Positions 9,162 to 22,685 are shown, counted from the stretch's first letter. The stretch is DNA of 64,000 nt from Clostridiales bacterium (GCA_016278505.1 JADQBQ010000020.1:124001-188000), one strand, 5' to 3'. The notes: generated by a model from the letters alone, not told the origin. A program made the numbers and translations.

Positions 9162-9476
9162 GACTGGTTTCCTATTTTGGAAGCCAGCCAGGCCAATGAC
9201 AAACCTGTTTTTTGCGCAGAGCGAATGCATTGAATCGAGCAGCTAGCCAGGCTTGGCGAAGGCGGTACGCGGAAGCGGGGCTGAGCACAGGACGTGCGAA
9301 GCCGCCCCTTGAGCCAGGACGGCGAATGGGGCGGGAACCCCACTGGAGTGTCCGGCTGAGCCTTAGCCTGGCCTGCGAGATTCACCGCATGAGCGGGCGC
9401 AAAAGACAGGTCAACTACACAGCTGTCAATAACCTGAACCGGTTTCCCGTTTTTGGAAATCGTCCTGTAGTTTTTT
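9162..9476 (+). ncRNA. Candidate structured RNA, family unknown
   Basis: A GC-rich block with no credible gene folds into non-crossing stems. A 15-bp closing stem pairs 9203-9217 with 9397-9411. Inside it are 9225-9228 with 9387-9390 and 9246-9253 with 9365-9372. These lead to two arms: 9261-9265 with 9302-9306 (tip hairpin 9285-9297), and 9312-9320 with 9350-9357 (tip hairpin 9327-9342). Hairpins of similar sequence lie at both ends (9166-9185 and 9441-9459). A last stem, 9413-9419 with 9466-9472, is followed by a T run. Non-Watson-Crick positions are G-U only on the plus strand, so I place it there. It may be a repeat or a mobile-element relic. No promoter was identified. Confidence 0.5.
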
Positions 9477-10479
9477 ACCTGGGCAGCTTTTCGATAATGG
9501 CATCTGCCATCTCACTGGTACTGGCGTTTCCGCCCAAGTCGTAGGTAACCTTCTGTTTCTCATTAAGTACGGCTGTAACTGCGTGCATTATACTGTCGGC
9601 AGCCTGGTGCTCTTCCAAATGCTGTAGCATTAATATACCGCTCAGTAATATGGCCAAAGGATTTACCTTGTTTTTCCCGGCGTGCTTAGGCGCGCTACCG
9701 TGCACCGGCTCAAAAACCGCCGTTTTAAGGCCAATGTTGGCCCCTGGCGCAACGCCCAGACCTCCTACCAAACCTGCACACAAATCACTTACTATGTCAC
9801 CATAAAGGTTGGGCAAAACAAGAACGTCATAATTATCGGGAGATTGTACTAACTTCATGCACATGGCATCTACTATCATGTCTTCAAATTCGATATCGGC
9901 ATATTCTTCGGCAATGCGGCGGGCACAATCAAGGAATAAGCCGTCGGAAAGCTTCATAATGTTAGCTTTATGTACCGCGGTAACCTTTTTTCTTCCTTGG
10001 CTTCTGGCCAGGTCAAAAGCATGCCTGCAGATCCTTTCCGAAGCCTCCCGGGTGATGATCTTTATGCTTTCAGCTGCATCTTTCCCTACATTATGTTCGA
10101 TACCCGCATAAAGATCTTCTGTATTCTCCCTTACTACTACCAGGTTTACGTTATCGTACCTGGAGGTAATTCCGGGCAAACTGCGTGCAGGGCGTACGTT
10201 GGCGTAAAGATCAAGCTCCTGCCTAAGTGTAACATTGACGCTCCTAAAACCTTTTCCAATCGGCGTGGTCAAAGGACCTTTAAGAGCTATCCCATTTTTC
10301 TTGATGGATTCTAACACATATGGCGGAAGTGGGGTTCCGTGTTCTTCAATTAATGCTTCCCCGGCCTCTACAACTTCCCAATCTATAGCCACACCGGATG
10401 CATCAATTACTCGCCGTGCGGCCTGGGATATCTCAGGCCCAATGCCGTCACCGGGTATAAGTGTTACTTTATGTGCCAC
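9475..10479 (-). CDS. Isocitrate dehydrogenase (short type)
   Basis: Beta-decarboxylating dehydrogenase of 334 residues. [18 protein letters not shown], near residue 70, has the Ser and Asn of isocitrate dehydrogenases rather than the isopropylmalate-specific helix. Metal and substrate residues are seen in [26 protein letters not shown] and [10 protein letters not shown]. The length is that of NAD-type and homoisocitrate enzymes. The coenzyme loop [15 protein letters not shown] has Lys at the position that favours NADP in E. coli Icd, instead of the Asp-Ile of NAD enzymes. It would oxidise isocitrate to 2-oxoglutarate, or homoisocitrate to 2-oxoadipate. It is the last gene of the four-gene operon. 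Confidence 0.85.
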   Translation of the reverse strand: MAHKVTLIPGDGIGPEISQAARRVIDASGVAIDWEVVEAGEALIEEHGTPLPPYVLESIKKNGIALKGPLTTPIGKGFRSVNVTLRQELDLYANVRPARSLPGITSRYDNVNLVVVRENTEDLYAGIEHNVGKDAAESIKIITREASERICRHAFDLARSQGRKKVTAVHKANIMKLSDGLFLDCARRIAEEYADIEFEDMIVDAMCMKLVQSPDNYDVLVLPNLYGDIVSDLCAGLVGGLGVAPGANIGLKTAVFEPVHGSAPKHAGKNKVNPLAILLSGILMLQHLEEHQAADSIMHAVTAVLNEKQKVTYDLGGNASTSEMADAIIEKLPR

Positions 10480-10500
10480 GACCTGATCCTCCTTCTAATT

Positions 10501-10998
10501 CTACAGATTAAAACCACCGTATTTTTTAAAATGGGGAGCCAGTCCCCCGTCATTTAAAATTTTAATCATAACAGGTGGCAGTGGTTTGGCCGGTATAGTT
10601 TGTCCTTTAGTTTTATTAATTACATTACCACCGGCCAGGTCAACCTCTAATTCATCCCCTGCATCAATGAGGTCGGTATCACATTCTACCACCGGCAAAC
10701 CGGTGTTAATAGCATTACGGTAGAAAATCCGGGCAAAAGATTTAGCCAGCACTGCACTGATATCGGCGTGTTTTATGGCCAGTGGAGCCTGTTCCCGGGA
10801 TGATCCGCAGCCAAAGTTACTGCCTCCTACAATAAAATCGCCAGCGTTAATTTTGTGGTAAAAATCAGGGTCCAGATCTTCCATCACGTGTTTTGCCAGC
10901 TCTTTCATATCAAGTGTCTTAAATTTATATCTTCCCGCGATAATATAATCGGTATTAACGTCATTACCAAATTTATGTGTATTACCTTCGAATTTCAT
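10501..10998 (-). CDS. Aconitase/LeuD-family small subunit
   Basis: Swivel-domain subunit of 165 residues of a two-subunit hydro-lyase. The N-terminus GNDVNTDYIIAGRY and the central GGSNFGCGSSREQAPLA are hallmarks of the LeuD/HacB/AksE group. The short loop after the Arg-Tyr, which helps select the substrate, reads KFKTLD and matches neither the isopropylmalate (YLV-like) nor the homoaconitase (YLRT-like) patterns I know. It pairs with the large subunit 8 bases upstream. Together they isomerise citrate, homocitrate or a related tricarboxylate. Confidence 0.85.
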   Translation of the reverse strand: MKFEGNTHKFGNDVNTDYIIAGRYKFKTLDMKELAKHVMEDLDPDFYHKINAGDFIVGGSNFGCGSSREQAPLAIKHADISAVLAKSFARIFYRNAINTGLPVVECDTDLIDAGDELEVDLAGGNVINKTKGQTIPAKPLPPVMIKILNDGGLAPHFKKYGGFNL

Positions 10999-11006
10999 TT
11001 CTTCAC

Positions 11007-12263
11007 CTACTTTATGAAGTCTCTGGGATCGGTAATTTTACCTGTTATGGCCGAAGCGGCTACGGTAACCGGAGAACCAAGGTAAATAAATGCCTTACTG
11101 TTACCCATTCTGCCTTTAAAATTACGGTTGGCAGTAGAAATAACATTTTCACCGTCTGAGGGAACACCATTATGGGTGCCCACACACGGTCCACATCCAG
11201 GCGTAACTACTGCTGCTCCCGCCTCTATCAATGTTTGCAGGGTACCGTCTTGCATTGCTTCAAGATAGATAAGTTTGGAAGCCGGTGCCACGACAAATCT
11301 TACGTCCGGGTGAACTTTACGGTTCTTAAGTATGGAGGCAGCTGCACGAAGGTCCTCCAGCCGGCCGTTAGTACAAGTGCCCAGTACCGCTTGGTTTATG
11401 GGTGTGCCCACCACTTCCGAAATAGGACACACATTGTCCACTGTATGTGGACGGGCTATTTGAGGTTCCAGATCAGACACATCAAATTCCTTTATCTCCG
11501 CATAAGTTGCATCTAAGTCCGCCTTTACCGGCTCAAACTCGGTATCGGAAAAGCGATCAAGCCAGGTGAAAGTTGTATCATCAGCTTCCATAAGACCTGC
11601 CTTGGCTCCCATCTCTATGGCCATATTGGATATTGTAAACCTGGCATCCATAGAAAGACAGCTTATGGCCTCTCCTGTGAACTCGGTGGCTTTATAGGTG
11701 GCGCCGTCAGCAGTTACATTACCTATAAGGTAAAGAATGAGGTCCTTGGAATAGACGCCCCGGGGCAGTTTACCTCGACATACGAATTTAATGGTTTCAG
11801 GAACTTTAAACCACATTTTGCCGGACACAAGTCCACCGGCCAGGTCGGTGGACCCGACGCCGGTGGAAAAAGCGTTTAAGGCACCGTAAGTGCAGGTGTG
11901 GGAATCGGCCCCGATAACCAAACTCCCGGGGCTAACTTTACCGCTTTCAGGCACTACCTGATGACAAACTCCTTCACCTATGTCGTAAAGATGCACGCCC
12001 TTAGACCGGGCAAACTCACGCATTAACTTGTGTAAAGCAGATACTCCGTCATTGGGACTCGGGGAGCTGTGGTCGATAACCAGGGCAACTTTTTGAGGAT
12101 CGAAAACCTCTTTCCCGTCCATATTTTCGAAGGCTCTTATAGCCAGAGGTGAGGTTCCGTCTTGACCCATGATGAAATCAACCTGGGCCACTACGATATC
12201 GTTAGCTTTTGCAGTCAGTCCACTGTGTTTTGATAATATTTTTTCTATTATAGTCTGGCCCAA
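11007..12263 (-). CDS. Aconitase/LeuC-family large subunit
   Basis: Catalytic subunit of 418 residues, the length of LeuC/HacA/AksD proteins. The three iron-sulfur cluster cysteines are seen in VLGTCTNGR and PGCGPCVGTH. HSSPSPNDG and IGADSHTCTYGALNAFSTG are typical of the aconitase superfamily. It dehydrates and rehydrates a tricarboxylate made by the synthase encoded 3 bases upstream. Annotation as 3-isopropylmalate dehydratase would be the automatic result, but the gene order (synthase, large, small, isocitrate-type dehydrogenase) argues for citrate or homocitrate as the substrate. Confidence 0.87.
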   Translation of the reverse strand: MGQTIIEKILSKHSGLTAKANDIVVAQVDFIMGQDGTSPLAIRAFENMDGKEVFDPQKVALVIDHSSPSPNDGVSALHKLMREFARSKGVHLYDIGEGVCHQVVPESGKVSPGSLVIGADSHTCTYGALNAFSTGVGSTDLAGGLVSGKMWFKVPETIKFVCRGKLPRGVYSKDLILYLIGNVTADGATYKATEFTGEAISCLSMDARFTISNMAIEMGAKAGLMEADDTTFTWLDRFSDTEFEPVKADLDATYAEIKEFDVSDLEPQIARPHTVDNVCPISEVVGTPINQAVLGTCTNGRLEDLRAAASILKNRKVHPDVRFVVAPASKLIYLEAMQDGTLQTLIEAGAAVVTPGCGPCVGTHNGVPSDGENVISTANRNFKGRMGNSKAFIYLGSPVTVAASAITGKITDPRDFIK

Positions 12264-12266
12264 AAC

Positions 12267-13415
12267 TTAACCCCTCTTTCCACCAAAGTAATCATCAAAG
12301 ATGTACATTAACTCCTTATCAAATAACGGCCTTTTGAGTGATACAGTATATGAGCGGATCGTGGGTAATAGCTCCTCAGCCTGGTGCTCGGTAAGTCTGA
12401 TGCCGAACTCGGCGTATTTATTCTTAAGTGCTGCTGTGCCGGAGTGTTTACCCACCACAATTTGCCTTAAAAGACCTACTTCTTCAGGCATGAAAGCCTC
12501 ATAAGTTTTTGGGTTTTTCAAAGTGCCGTCGGCGTGTATGCCCGATTCATGAGCAAACATATTAGATCCCACGATAGCTTTCCAGGTAGGTAGTTCGCGC
12601 CCGGAAGCACGAGACACGTACTCTGCTACTTCCAGGAACATTTCATGTTTGAGATCCAAATCAATTTTATAAAGGTGCTTCAGTGCCATAGCAACTTCCT
12701 CTAAGGCGGCGTTACCGGCGCGCTCTCCGAGACCGATTACCGTAACTCCCACATGAGTGGCACCGGCCCTAATACCCTCTAGAGCATTGGCGGTAGCCAT
12801 ACCAAAGTCATTATGAGTATGCATTTCAATATCTATGTCTACTTGATCTATGATGGACCTTATGTTTTTGTAGGTGGAGTTCGGTGTTAAAATCCCTACT
12901 GTATCACAATAGCGAAGCCTGTTACCGCCGGCCTGCTTAGCTACTTTGGCAAACTCAACCAGAAATTCATGGTCACTACGTGACGCATCCTCAGCGTTAA
13001 CCGAGATATAGACGCCTTCTTTAGCAGCAAATTCAACTGCTTCAGCCATATGCTCCAACACCCATTCCCTGGAAGTGCGAAGCTTATGCTTGATATGGAT
13101 GTCCGATGTAGAGATAGATATGGCTACGGAATCCACTCCGCATCGTAGGGAAGCCTCTATGTCTTTGATCACCGGTCGGTTCCACCCCATTATACTGGCT
13201 TTGAGGCCGGCCTGGCATATCTTTTTGATGGCTTTTTCCTCGTCGCCACCCATAATGGGAATACCCACTTCCAACTGGTGGACCCCTATTTCGTCAAGTA
13301 ATTTTGCCACTCTGACTTTTTCTCTGTTCGCAAAAACTACCCCCGCAGTTTGTTCCCCATCTCGGAGGGTAGTATCCACAATGGTTATTGGTTTGGTAGT
13401 TAAATTTTCAACCAT
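12267..13415 (-). CDS. Homocitrate synthase family (possible Re-citrate synthase)
   Basis: DRE-TIM metallolyase of 382 residues. VDTTLRDGEQTAGVVF holds the catalytic Arg and metal Asp, HTHNDFGMA the metal histidines, and SGIHADGTLKNP the C-terminal signature. The LeuA-type leucine-regulatory domain is missing, as in NifV/homocitrate synthases. It condenses acetyl-CoA with a 2-oxo acid. In several clostridia a homolog of this family is the Re-face citrate synthase, and the downstream aconitase-like and isocitrate dehydrogenase genes make that likely here. Homocitrate synthesis is the alternative. No nif genes are nearby. It is first in its operon. Confidence 0.82.
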   Translation of the reverse strand: MVENLTTKPITIVDTTLRDGEQTAGVVFANREKVRVAKLLDEIGVHQLEVGIPIMGGDEEKAIKKICQAGLKASIMGWNRPVIKDIEASLRCGVDSVAISISTSDIHIKHKLRTSREWVLEHMAEAVEFAAKEGVYISVNAEDASRSDHEFLVEFAKVAKQAGGNRLRYCDTVGILTPNSTYKNIRSIIDQVDIDIEMHTHNDFGMATANALEGIRAGATHVGVTVIGLGERAGNAALEEVAMALKHLYKIDLDLKHEMFLEVAEYVSRASGRELPTWKAIVGSNMFAHESGIHADGTLKNPKTYEAFMPEEVGLLRQIVVGKHSGTAALKNKYAEFGIRLTEHQAEELLPTIRSYTVSLKRPLFDKELMYIFDDYFGGKRG

Positions 13416-13815
13416 TTAGTATACATCAACCCCTTTTATTGGTTTTGCTATTTAAAAGGACAGAAATCCTTATAGTAAGGTTATCACATTAACAAGGGAG
13501 TGAAAAGGTTCAAGATTGTAAAATACAGTATACAAATGCCATTATGTTATCAATTTTGAAAGGAAGTGGTAGAAATATGTGCTTGAACGGTCTAAGGTTA
13601 ACTTTGTAGGAGCCCGGTTGTTCGCTTGCTAAACCAGTCAACCGTTAGCTGGTTAATTAGGGTAGTTAGCGGATAAAAGTTAGTCTTATGATACCAATTA
13701 TACTACAATAATAACACATAAAGTACCCAGACGAAAAAAAATGTAATGGGGGTGTTACATGCAGTAAAATTTCAGAAAATTGTGACAAATAAATATATTT
13801 TTGGAGGTGCTATCA
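13416..13815. other. Divergent intergenic region, promoters presumed
   Basis: This stretch of 400 bases separates the synthase operon (minus) from the MFS gene (plus) and must hold both promoters. I see no strong consensus. Two structures are worth noting: an H-type pseudoknot topology at 13615-13654 (CGGTTG with CAACCG, crossed by AACCAG with CTGGTT), and an inverted repeat ATGTAA-8-TTACAT at 13741-13760, a possible operator before the MFS gene. Confidence 0.4.
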
Positions 13816-15066
13816 ATGAATCAACTGCCACCTAACCCTGCAAAAGCCTGGACTGTTACCTTTGCCGGTACAGGAATCAACCTTGCCCTAGGGGTCTTGT
13901 ACACATGGAGTGTTTTTGCTAAAGCTCTGGTTGACCAGATGGGCTGGACTAAAACAGAGTCTGCCTTGCCTTATACACTTGCTTGCCTGGTTTTTGCCCT
14001 GTGCATGGTGCCCGCCGGACGCATGGTTGATAAGATGGGTCCGCGGGCCGTAGCAACAATTGGTGGTTTATTGGCAGGTGCCGGTATGATAGTAGCCGGA
14101 AGTTCAAGTTCAATAGCGATGACAACCGTTGGATTTGGTCTTATTTTGGGTGCTGGTATGGGCTTTGGTTATGCTGCTCCTACCCCGGCGGCTGTAAAGT
14201 GGTTTTATCCCCATAGAAAAGGACAGATCGCCGGTTTGGTCGTTGCAGGCTTTGGCTTAGCATCTGTTTACATTGCTCCTATGACTAGCTACTTCATGAA
14301 AAACTTTGGTATCCAAAGAGCGTTTTTCATTGAAGGAATATTGTTTCTTGCCATCATAGTTATTTTTGCTCAGATGCTATCATTCCCACCCCAGGGGTAT
14401 GTTCCTCACGGTGACCCGGCGCCAAAGAAAACCGGTGGGGCCGCAAGTTCAGGTAGAGACTACTCTGCTAAGGAAATGCTAGCTACACCGCAGTTCTATT
14501 TACTTTGGATTATGTATTGTTTTGCTGCTTCCGCGGGTCTGCTGATTATTGGGCACCTGTCCAAAATTTCGCAAATTCAGGGAGGTATTGAGTGGGGATT
14601 TATACTGGTGGCAGTTCTGGCCATTGGTAACGCCGGCGGCAGGATTGTAGCAGGTTACCTGTCTGACAGCTTGGGGCGTACCAATACTATGCGCCTGGTG
14701 TTTGTAGTGCAAGCGGCGAACATGTTCCTGTTTATCACGTACGGTAACCCTGCACTGCTGTTGATCGGATCGCTGCTTACCGGTATGGCTTACGGTTCAT
14801 TACTCTCACTGTTCCCGTCTGCAACTTTCGATTACTTTGGTCTAAAAAATGCCGGATTTAACTACGGAATAGTGTTTACTGCCTGGGGTGCCGCAGCCAT
14901 GATCGGTCCCATCATCGGCGGTCGCGCGGCTGACCTTACCGGTGGCTATGCGGGTAGTTATACCATTTCTGGTGTACTGCTTTTGGTGGCAGCCGGTTTA
15001 ACTTTCATCACCAAGTCTCCGAAGGCAATTCCTGTAAATGTTGATAGCACAGCAGAAAAAGCCTAA
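13816..15066 (+). CDS. OFA-family MFS transporter (oxalate/formate antiporter-like)
   Basis: Major facilitator of 416 residues with twelve predicted membrane helices. The first helix carries GTGINLALGVLYTWSVFAKAL, here quoted only in part as NLALGVLYTWSVF, a signature of the oxalate:formate antiporter family. The motif between helices 2 and 3 is GRMVDKMGPR, and the second half has GYLSDSLGR. Members carry oxalate, formate, pyruvate, lactate or other small carboxylates, so the substrate is uncertain. ATG at 13816 follows GGAGGTG. It is divergent from the tricarboxylate operon, which may indicate a carboxylate linked to that pathway. Confidence 0.85.
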   Translation: MNQLPPNPAKAWTVTFAGTGINLALGVLYTWSVFAKALVDQMGWTKTESALPYTLACLVFALCMVPAGRMVDKMGPRAVATIGGLLAGAGMIVAGSSSSIAMTTVGFGLILGAGMGFGYAAPTPAAVKWFYPHRKGQIAGLVVAGFGLASVYIAPMTSYFMKNFGIQRAFFIEGILFLAIIVIFAQMLSFPPQGYVPHGDPAPKKTGGAASSGRDYSAKEMLATPQFYLLWIMYCFAASAGLLIIGHLSKISQIQGGIEWGFILVAVLAIGNAGGRIVAGYLSDSLGRTNTMRLVFVVQAANMFLFITYGNPALLLIGSLLTGMAYGSLLSLFPSATFDYFGLKNAGFNYGIVFTAWGAAAMIGPIIGGRAADLTGGYAGSYTISGVLLLVAAGLTFITKSPKAIPVNVDSTAEKA

Positions 15067-15113
15067 ATGCAAAAGTATATATAGTCCAGTAAATAACTTC
15101 TCCTCTACCTCTT

Positions 15114-15152
15114 AAAAAGAAAGCAGGGTACACACTACCCTGCTTTCTTTTA
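15114..15152. terminator. Bidirectional terminator between MFS gene and gatB
   Basis: AAAAGAAAGCAGGGTA (15115-15130) pairs exactly with TACCCTGCTTTCTTTT (15136-15151) around CACAC. It has T tracts on both strands, and the gatB stop codon overlaps its right end. Confidence 0.9.
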
Positions 15153-16595
15153 CATATGGTCCAGTTTATTTTGTAGAATATCATTTACCACCTGTGGATT
15201 GGCTTTGCCCTTTGAGGCTTTCATCACTTGTCCAACCAAAAAGCCTATTGCTTTTTTCTTTCCTTTTTTGTAATCTTCCACTGATTTGGGGTTGTCCTCA
15301 ATGGCTCTGTCTATAATACCTTCTATGGCAGATGCGTCAGAAATTTGCTTCAGTCCTTTTTCTTCTACAATGACACCCGGGTCTTTACCAGTTTCGAACA
15401 TTGCCTCAAAAACTGTCTTGGCAATTTTGCCGCTTATAGTACCATTGTCCAAAAGCTTTAACATTTCAACAAGCTGTTGGGGTTTAATGCTGCACTCTTT
15501 GATATCCATGTTATGGGAATTTAGTAAGCGCGTAAGGTCTCCCATGATCCAATTGCTGATGGCCTTTGCTTCGGGGTAATTCCTGGTACATGCTTCAAAA
15601 AAAGAAGCGATATCTTTAGAAACCGTGATTACACTGGCATCATAAGGTGGCAGACCGAATTCTTCAATATAGCGGCGTTTCTTTTCATCGGGTAACTCCG
15701 GTAGGAGCTTTTTAATCGAATCAACCCACTCTCTTGATATTACCACCGGGACCAGGTCCGGTTCCGGGAAGTACCTGTAATCCTGGGCTTCTTCCTTACT
15801 GCGAAGGGCCAGGGTTATACCTTTATTTTCATCCCAGGTTCTGGTTTCTTGTACTATTTGGCCATTATCTTCTACAACATCAATCTGCCTTTCTATCTCG
15901 TATTCCAGGGCACGCTGCATAGCTTTAAAAGAATTTAAATTTTTTATTTCTACTTTAGTTCCAAACTCTTTGTTCCCTAGGGGCCTAACAGATACGTTAG
16001 CGTCGCACCGTAAAGAACCTTCCTGCATTTTACAGTCACTTACATCCGTGTACTGAATAATGGCTTTTAGTTTTTCTACGTAAGCTTTTGCCTCTTCCGG
16101 GGAGCGCATATCAGGTTCGGAAACTATCTCTATTAACGGTACTCCGGTACGGTTGTAGTCTACCAGTGAGTGGGTTGTTGTGGATATTGATCCCTGGTGA
16201 ACAAGTTTGCCTGCATCTTCTTCCATGTGAATGCGAGTAATCCCTACTCTTTTTTCACCCTCACCGGTATCAAATTCCAGGTGCCCGTGTTCTGCTATGG
16301 GCAGGTCATATTGGGATACCTGGAATGCCTTGGGCAGGTCGGGATAAAAGTAATTCTTGCGGTCAAACTTGGAGAAATCAGCAATTTGGCAATTCAAAGC
16401 CAATCCTGCTAAAATACCGTACTCTACCACCTTTTTATTTAAAACCGGAAGTACCCCTGGTAGCCCCATACAGACAGGGCACACGTGGTGGTTGGGTTCT
16501 GCCCCGAATTCAGTGCTACAGCTACAAAAGATTTTGGTCTTTGTTTTTAATTCTACATGTACTTCTAAACCGATAATTGTCTCGTACTGGGTCAT
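15150..16595 (-). CDS. gatB: Asp/Glu-tRNA amidotransferase subunit B
   Basis: Protein of 481 residues that activates Asp or Glu on misacylated tRNA and, with GatA and GatC, converts it to Asn-tRNA or Gln-tRNA. It opens with [20 protein letters not shown] and contains CPVCMGLPG-type zinc-region cysteines near residue 42, [11 protein letters not shown] near 150, and a C-terminal helical tail domain ([14 protein letters not shown]). The longer frame to 16688 was rejected; ATG at 16595 follows AAGGGGGTGA. It is the last gene of gatCAB. Confidence 0.96.
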   Translation of the reverse strand: MTQYETIIGLEVHVELKTKTKIFCSCSTEFGAEPNHHVCPVCMGLPGVLPVLNKKVVEYGILAGLALNCQIADFSKFDRKNYFYPDLPKAFQVSQYDLPIAEHGHLEFDTGEGEKRVGITRIHMEEDAGKLVHQGSISTTTHSLVDYNRTGVPLIEIVSEPDMRSPEEAKAYVEKLKAIIQYTDVSDCKMQEGSLRCDANVSVRPLGNKEFGTKVEIKNLNSFKAMQRALEYEIERQIDVVEDNGQIVQETRTWDENKGITLALRSKEEAQDYRYFPEPDLVPVVISREWVDSIKKLLPELPDEKKRRYIEEFGLPPYDASVITVSKDIASFFEACTRNYPEAKAISNWIMGDLTRLLNSHNMDIKECSIKPQQLVEMLKLLDNGTISGKIAKTVFEAMFETGKDPGVIVEEKGLKQISDASAIEGIIDRAIEDNPKSVEDYKKGKKKAIGFLVGQVMKASKGKANPQVVNDILQNKLDHM

Positions 16596-16608
16596 GCATG
16601 TCACCCCC

Positions 16609-18066
16609 TTATATGCTCGGCTTGTTTTCATGATGGACGGTGTTTTGTTCAAATGTGTAGGCGGCGCGTAAGAGTGTTCCTTCGTCAAAGGGTTTACCCA
16701 TCAGCTGCAATCCCACGGGCAGACCATTGACCATGCCTGCAGGAAGTGAGATAGCAGGTATTCCGGCCAAGTTTACCGCTAGAGTGCATATATCCACCAT
16801 ATACATTTGAAGCGGGTCGTCCACTTTTTCTCCCCGCTTAAATGGTGGTATGGGACTAGTTGGCGATAATAAGACATCGTATTTTTCAAAGGCAGAATCA
16901 AAGTCTTGCTTGATCAGCGTACGTACCTTTAATGCCTTATTGTAGTAGGCATCATAATAGCCTGCGGAAAGAGCGTATGTACCAAGCATAATGCGTCTTT
17001 TAACTTCCGGCCCAAAACCTTCACTGCGCGTCTTTTTAAACATCTCAATCATATCTTCAGGGTCTTGTGCACGGTAGCCATAGCGAACCCCGTCATAACG
17101 GGCCAAATTAGAACTTGCTTCTGCAGGTGCGATAAGGTAATAAGCCGAAAGCCCGTGTTTTGTGTGGGGTAAGCCGGTCTCCTCTACCTCTGCCCCGAGG
17201 GAGGCCAATTTTTCAGCAGCCTCTTGAATAGAATTTTTAATCTCTGCATCAATACCTTCACCCATGTACTCCTTGGGAATACCAATTTTTAATCCTTTTA
17301 CGTTATTGGCAAGGAAAGTTGTATAGTCAGGAACATCAAATTTTACCGAAGTAGAATCCATGGGGTCGTGTCCGCAAATTACATTCATTAGCAGCGCGCA
17401 GTCTGTAACGTCTTTCCCAAACGGCCCTATTTGGTCCAAGGAAGAGGCGAAGGCTATCAGGCCATACCGGGAAACAGCGCCGTAGGTTGGTTTCATTCCG
17501 ACAACGCCGCAATAGGCTGCCGGAAGGCGTATTGACCCGCCGGTGTCAGAGCCTAGTGCTACTATAGCCTCATCAGCAGCCACGGAGGCGGACGACCCGC
17601 CACTGGATCCACCGGCAACCCTATCTGTTGACCACGGGTTACAGGTGGGGAAAAAGGCTGAATTTTCACAGGAGGAACCCATAGCAAATTCATCCATGTT
17701 AGTTTTCCCTATCATTACTGCGTCCACTTCACCCAAACGCTCTATTACAGTTGCGTTATAGGGAGGCATGTAATTATATAGAATTCGAGAAGAGCAAGTT
17801 GTGCGAATACCCTCGGTGCACATGTTGTCTTTTATGGCTATGGGAATGCCCGCCAAAGGGTGAATATTGGTGCCGTCTTTTATCTTACGGTCAACCTTAC
17901 GTGCCGTATCCAAGGCATTTTCACCCAGAACGGTTACATATGCCCCTACTTTTTCATCCACAGTACTAATTCTATTCAATACTGATTGCGTAATCTCTTC
18001 AGAACTGACTTCTTTATTTAAAAGCATCTCGTGCAGACGGTGTGCTGTCTTTTGGTACAATTTCAA
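16609..18066 (-). CDS. gatA: Asp/Glu-tRNA amidotransferase subunit A
   Basis: Amidase-signature subunit of 485 residues that releases ammonia from glutamine. The Ser-cisSer-Lys triad is visible: Lys in [10 protein letters not shown] near residue 79, and the serines in [14 protein letters not shown] near 152-178. [15 protein letters not shown]-type sequence follows ([15 protein letters not shown]). The start is TTG, seven bases behind AAGGGGG; no closer ATG exists. It is followed 13 bases later by gatB. Confidence 0.96.
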   Translation of the reverse strand: MKLYQKTAHRLHEMLLNKEVSSEEITQSVLNRISTVDEKVGAYVTVLGENALDTARKVDRKIKDGTNIHPLAGIPIAIKDNMCTEGIRTTCSSRILYNYMPPYNATVIERLGEVDAVMIGKTNMDEFAMGSSCENSAFFPTCNPWSTDRVAGGSSGGSSASVAADEAIVALGSDTGGSIRLPAAYCGVVGMKPTYGAVSRYGLIAFASSLDQIGPFGKDVTDCALLMNVICGHDPMDSTSVKFDVPDYTTFLANNVKGLKIGIPKEYMGEGIDAEIKNSIQEAAEKLASLGAEVEETGLPHTKHGLSAYYLIAPAEASSNLARYDGVRYGYRAQDPEDMIEMFKKTRSEGFGPEVKRRIMLGTYALSAGYYDAYYNKALKVRTLIKQDFDSAFEKYDVLLSPTSPIPPFKRGEKVDDPLQMYMVDICTLAVNLAGIPAISLPAGMVNGLPVGLQLMGKPFDEGTLLRAAYTFEQNTVHHENKPSI

Positions 18067-18083
18067 TTCTAAGCCCCCTTACA

Positions 18084-18365
18084 TTAAACTATTTTCGGTA
18101 CACGGAAGAAACTTTCTTCTTTATCAGGTGCGTTAGATAAAGCCTTTTCAGGATCCAAGTGGTCTCCAACTTCATCCTCTCTGAATACATTCTTCAAAGG
18201 AAGGACATGGGCAGTAGGGGGTACATTTTCGGTATCCAGCTTGTTTAATGTTTGGGCATGCTCTAAAATGTCGCTTAGTTGTTTAGTATATAATTCTTTT
18301 TCCTCTTCGCTCAATTCCAATCGGGCCAACAAGGCTACGTGTTCAACGTCAGATTTTTTAATCAT
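18084..18365 (-). CDS. gatC: Asp/Glu-tRNA amidotransferase subunit C
   Basis: Small stabilising subunit of 93 residues, normal length. It has the family opening VEHVALLARLELSEEE and the C-terminal LREDEV-like stretch VFREDEVGDHLDPEKAL. It is first in gatCAB, with a promoter about 40 bases upstream of its ATG. Confidence 0.95.
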   Translation of the reverse strand: MIKKSDVEHVALLARLELSEEEKELYTKQLSDILEHAQTLNKLDTENVPPTAHVLPLKNVFREDEVGDHLDPEKALSNAPDKEESFFRVPKIV

Positions 18366-18400
18366 GCTAACACCTTCCTTAATGTATAAAAACTGTCAAC

Positions 18401-18430
18401 ATTATAACCCACGGAGAATTACCGTTGCAA
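18401..18430 (-). promoter_or_regulatory. Sigma-A-type promoter of gatCAB
   Basis: TTGCAA (18425-18430) and TATAAT (18401-18406) are separated by 18 bases on the minus strand. A transcript would start near 18394, about 30 bases before the gatC start. Confidence 0.7.
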
Positions 18431-18480
18431 GAAAACCTTTATCAAGTGATAACACCTGCACTGGGTTTTACTGCCGCCGG

Positions 18481-22685
<4,205 letters not shown>

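Noticed and set aside
9146-9385. 79-residue minus-strand frame in the GC-rich block
   Set aside because: No ribosome binding site and biased composition; the bases are explained by RNA-like stems. A plus-strand frame at 9212-9544 is rejected for the same reason.
13416-13800. T-box leader for the synthase operon
   Set aside because: The conserved T-box sequence with its antiterminator is missing on both strands.
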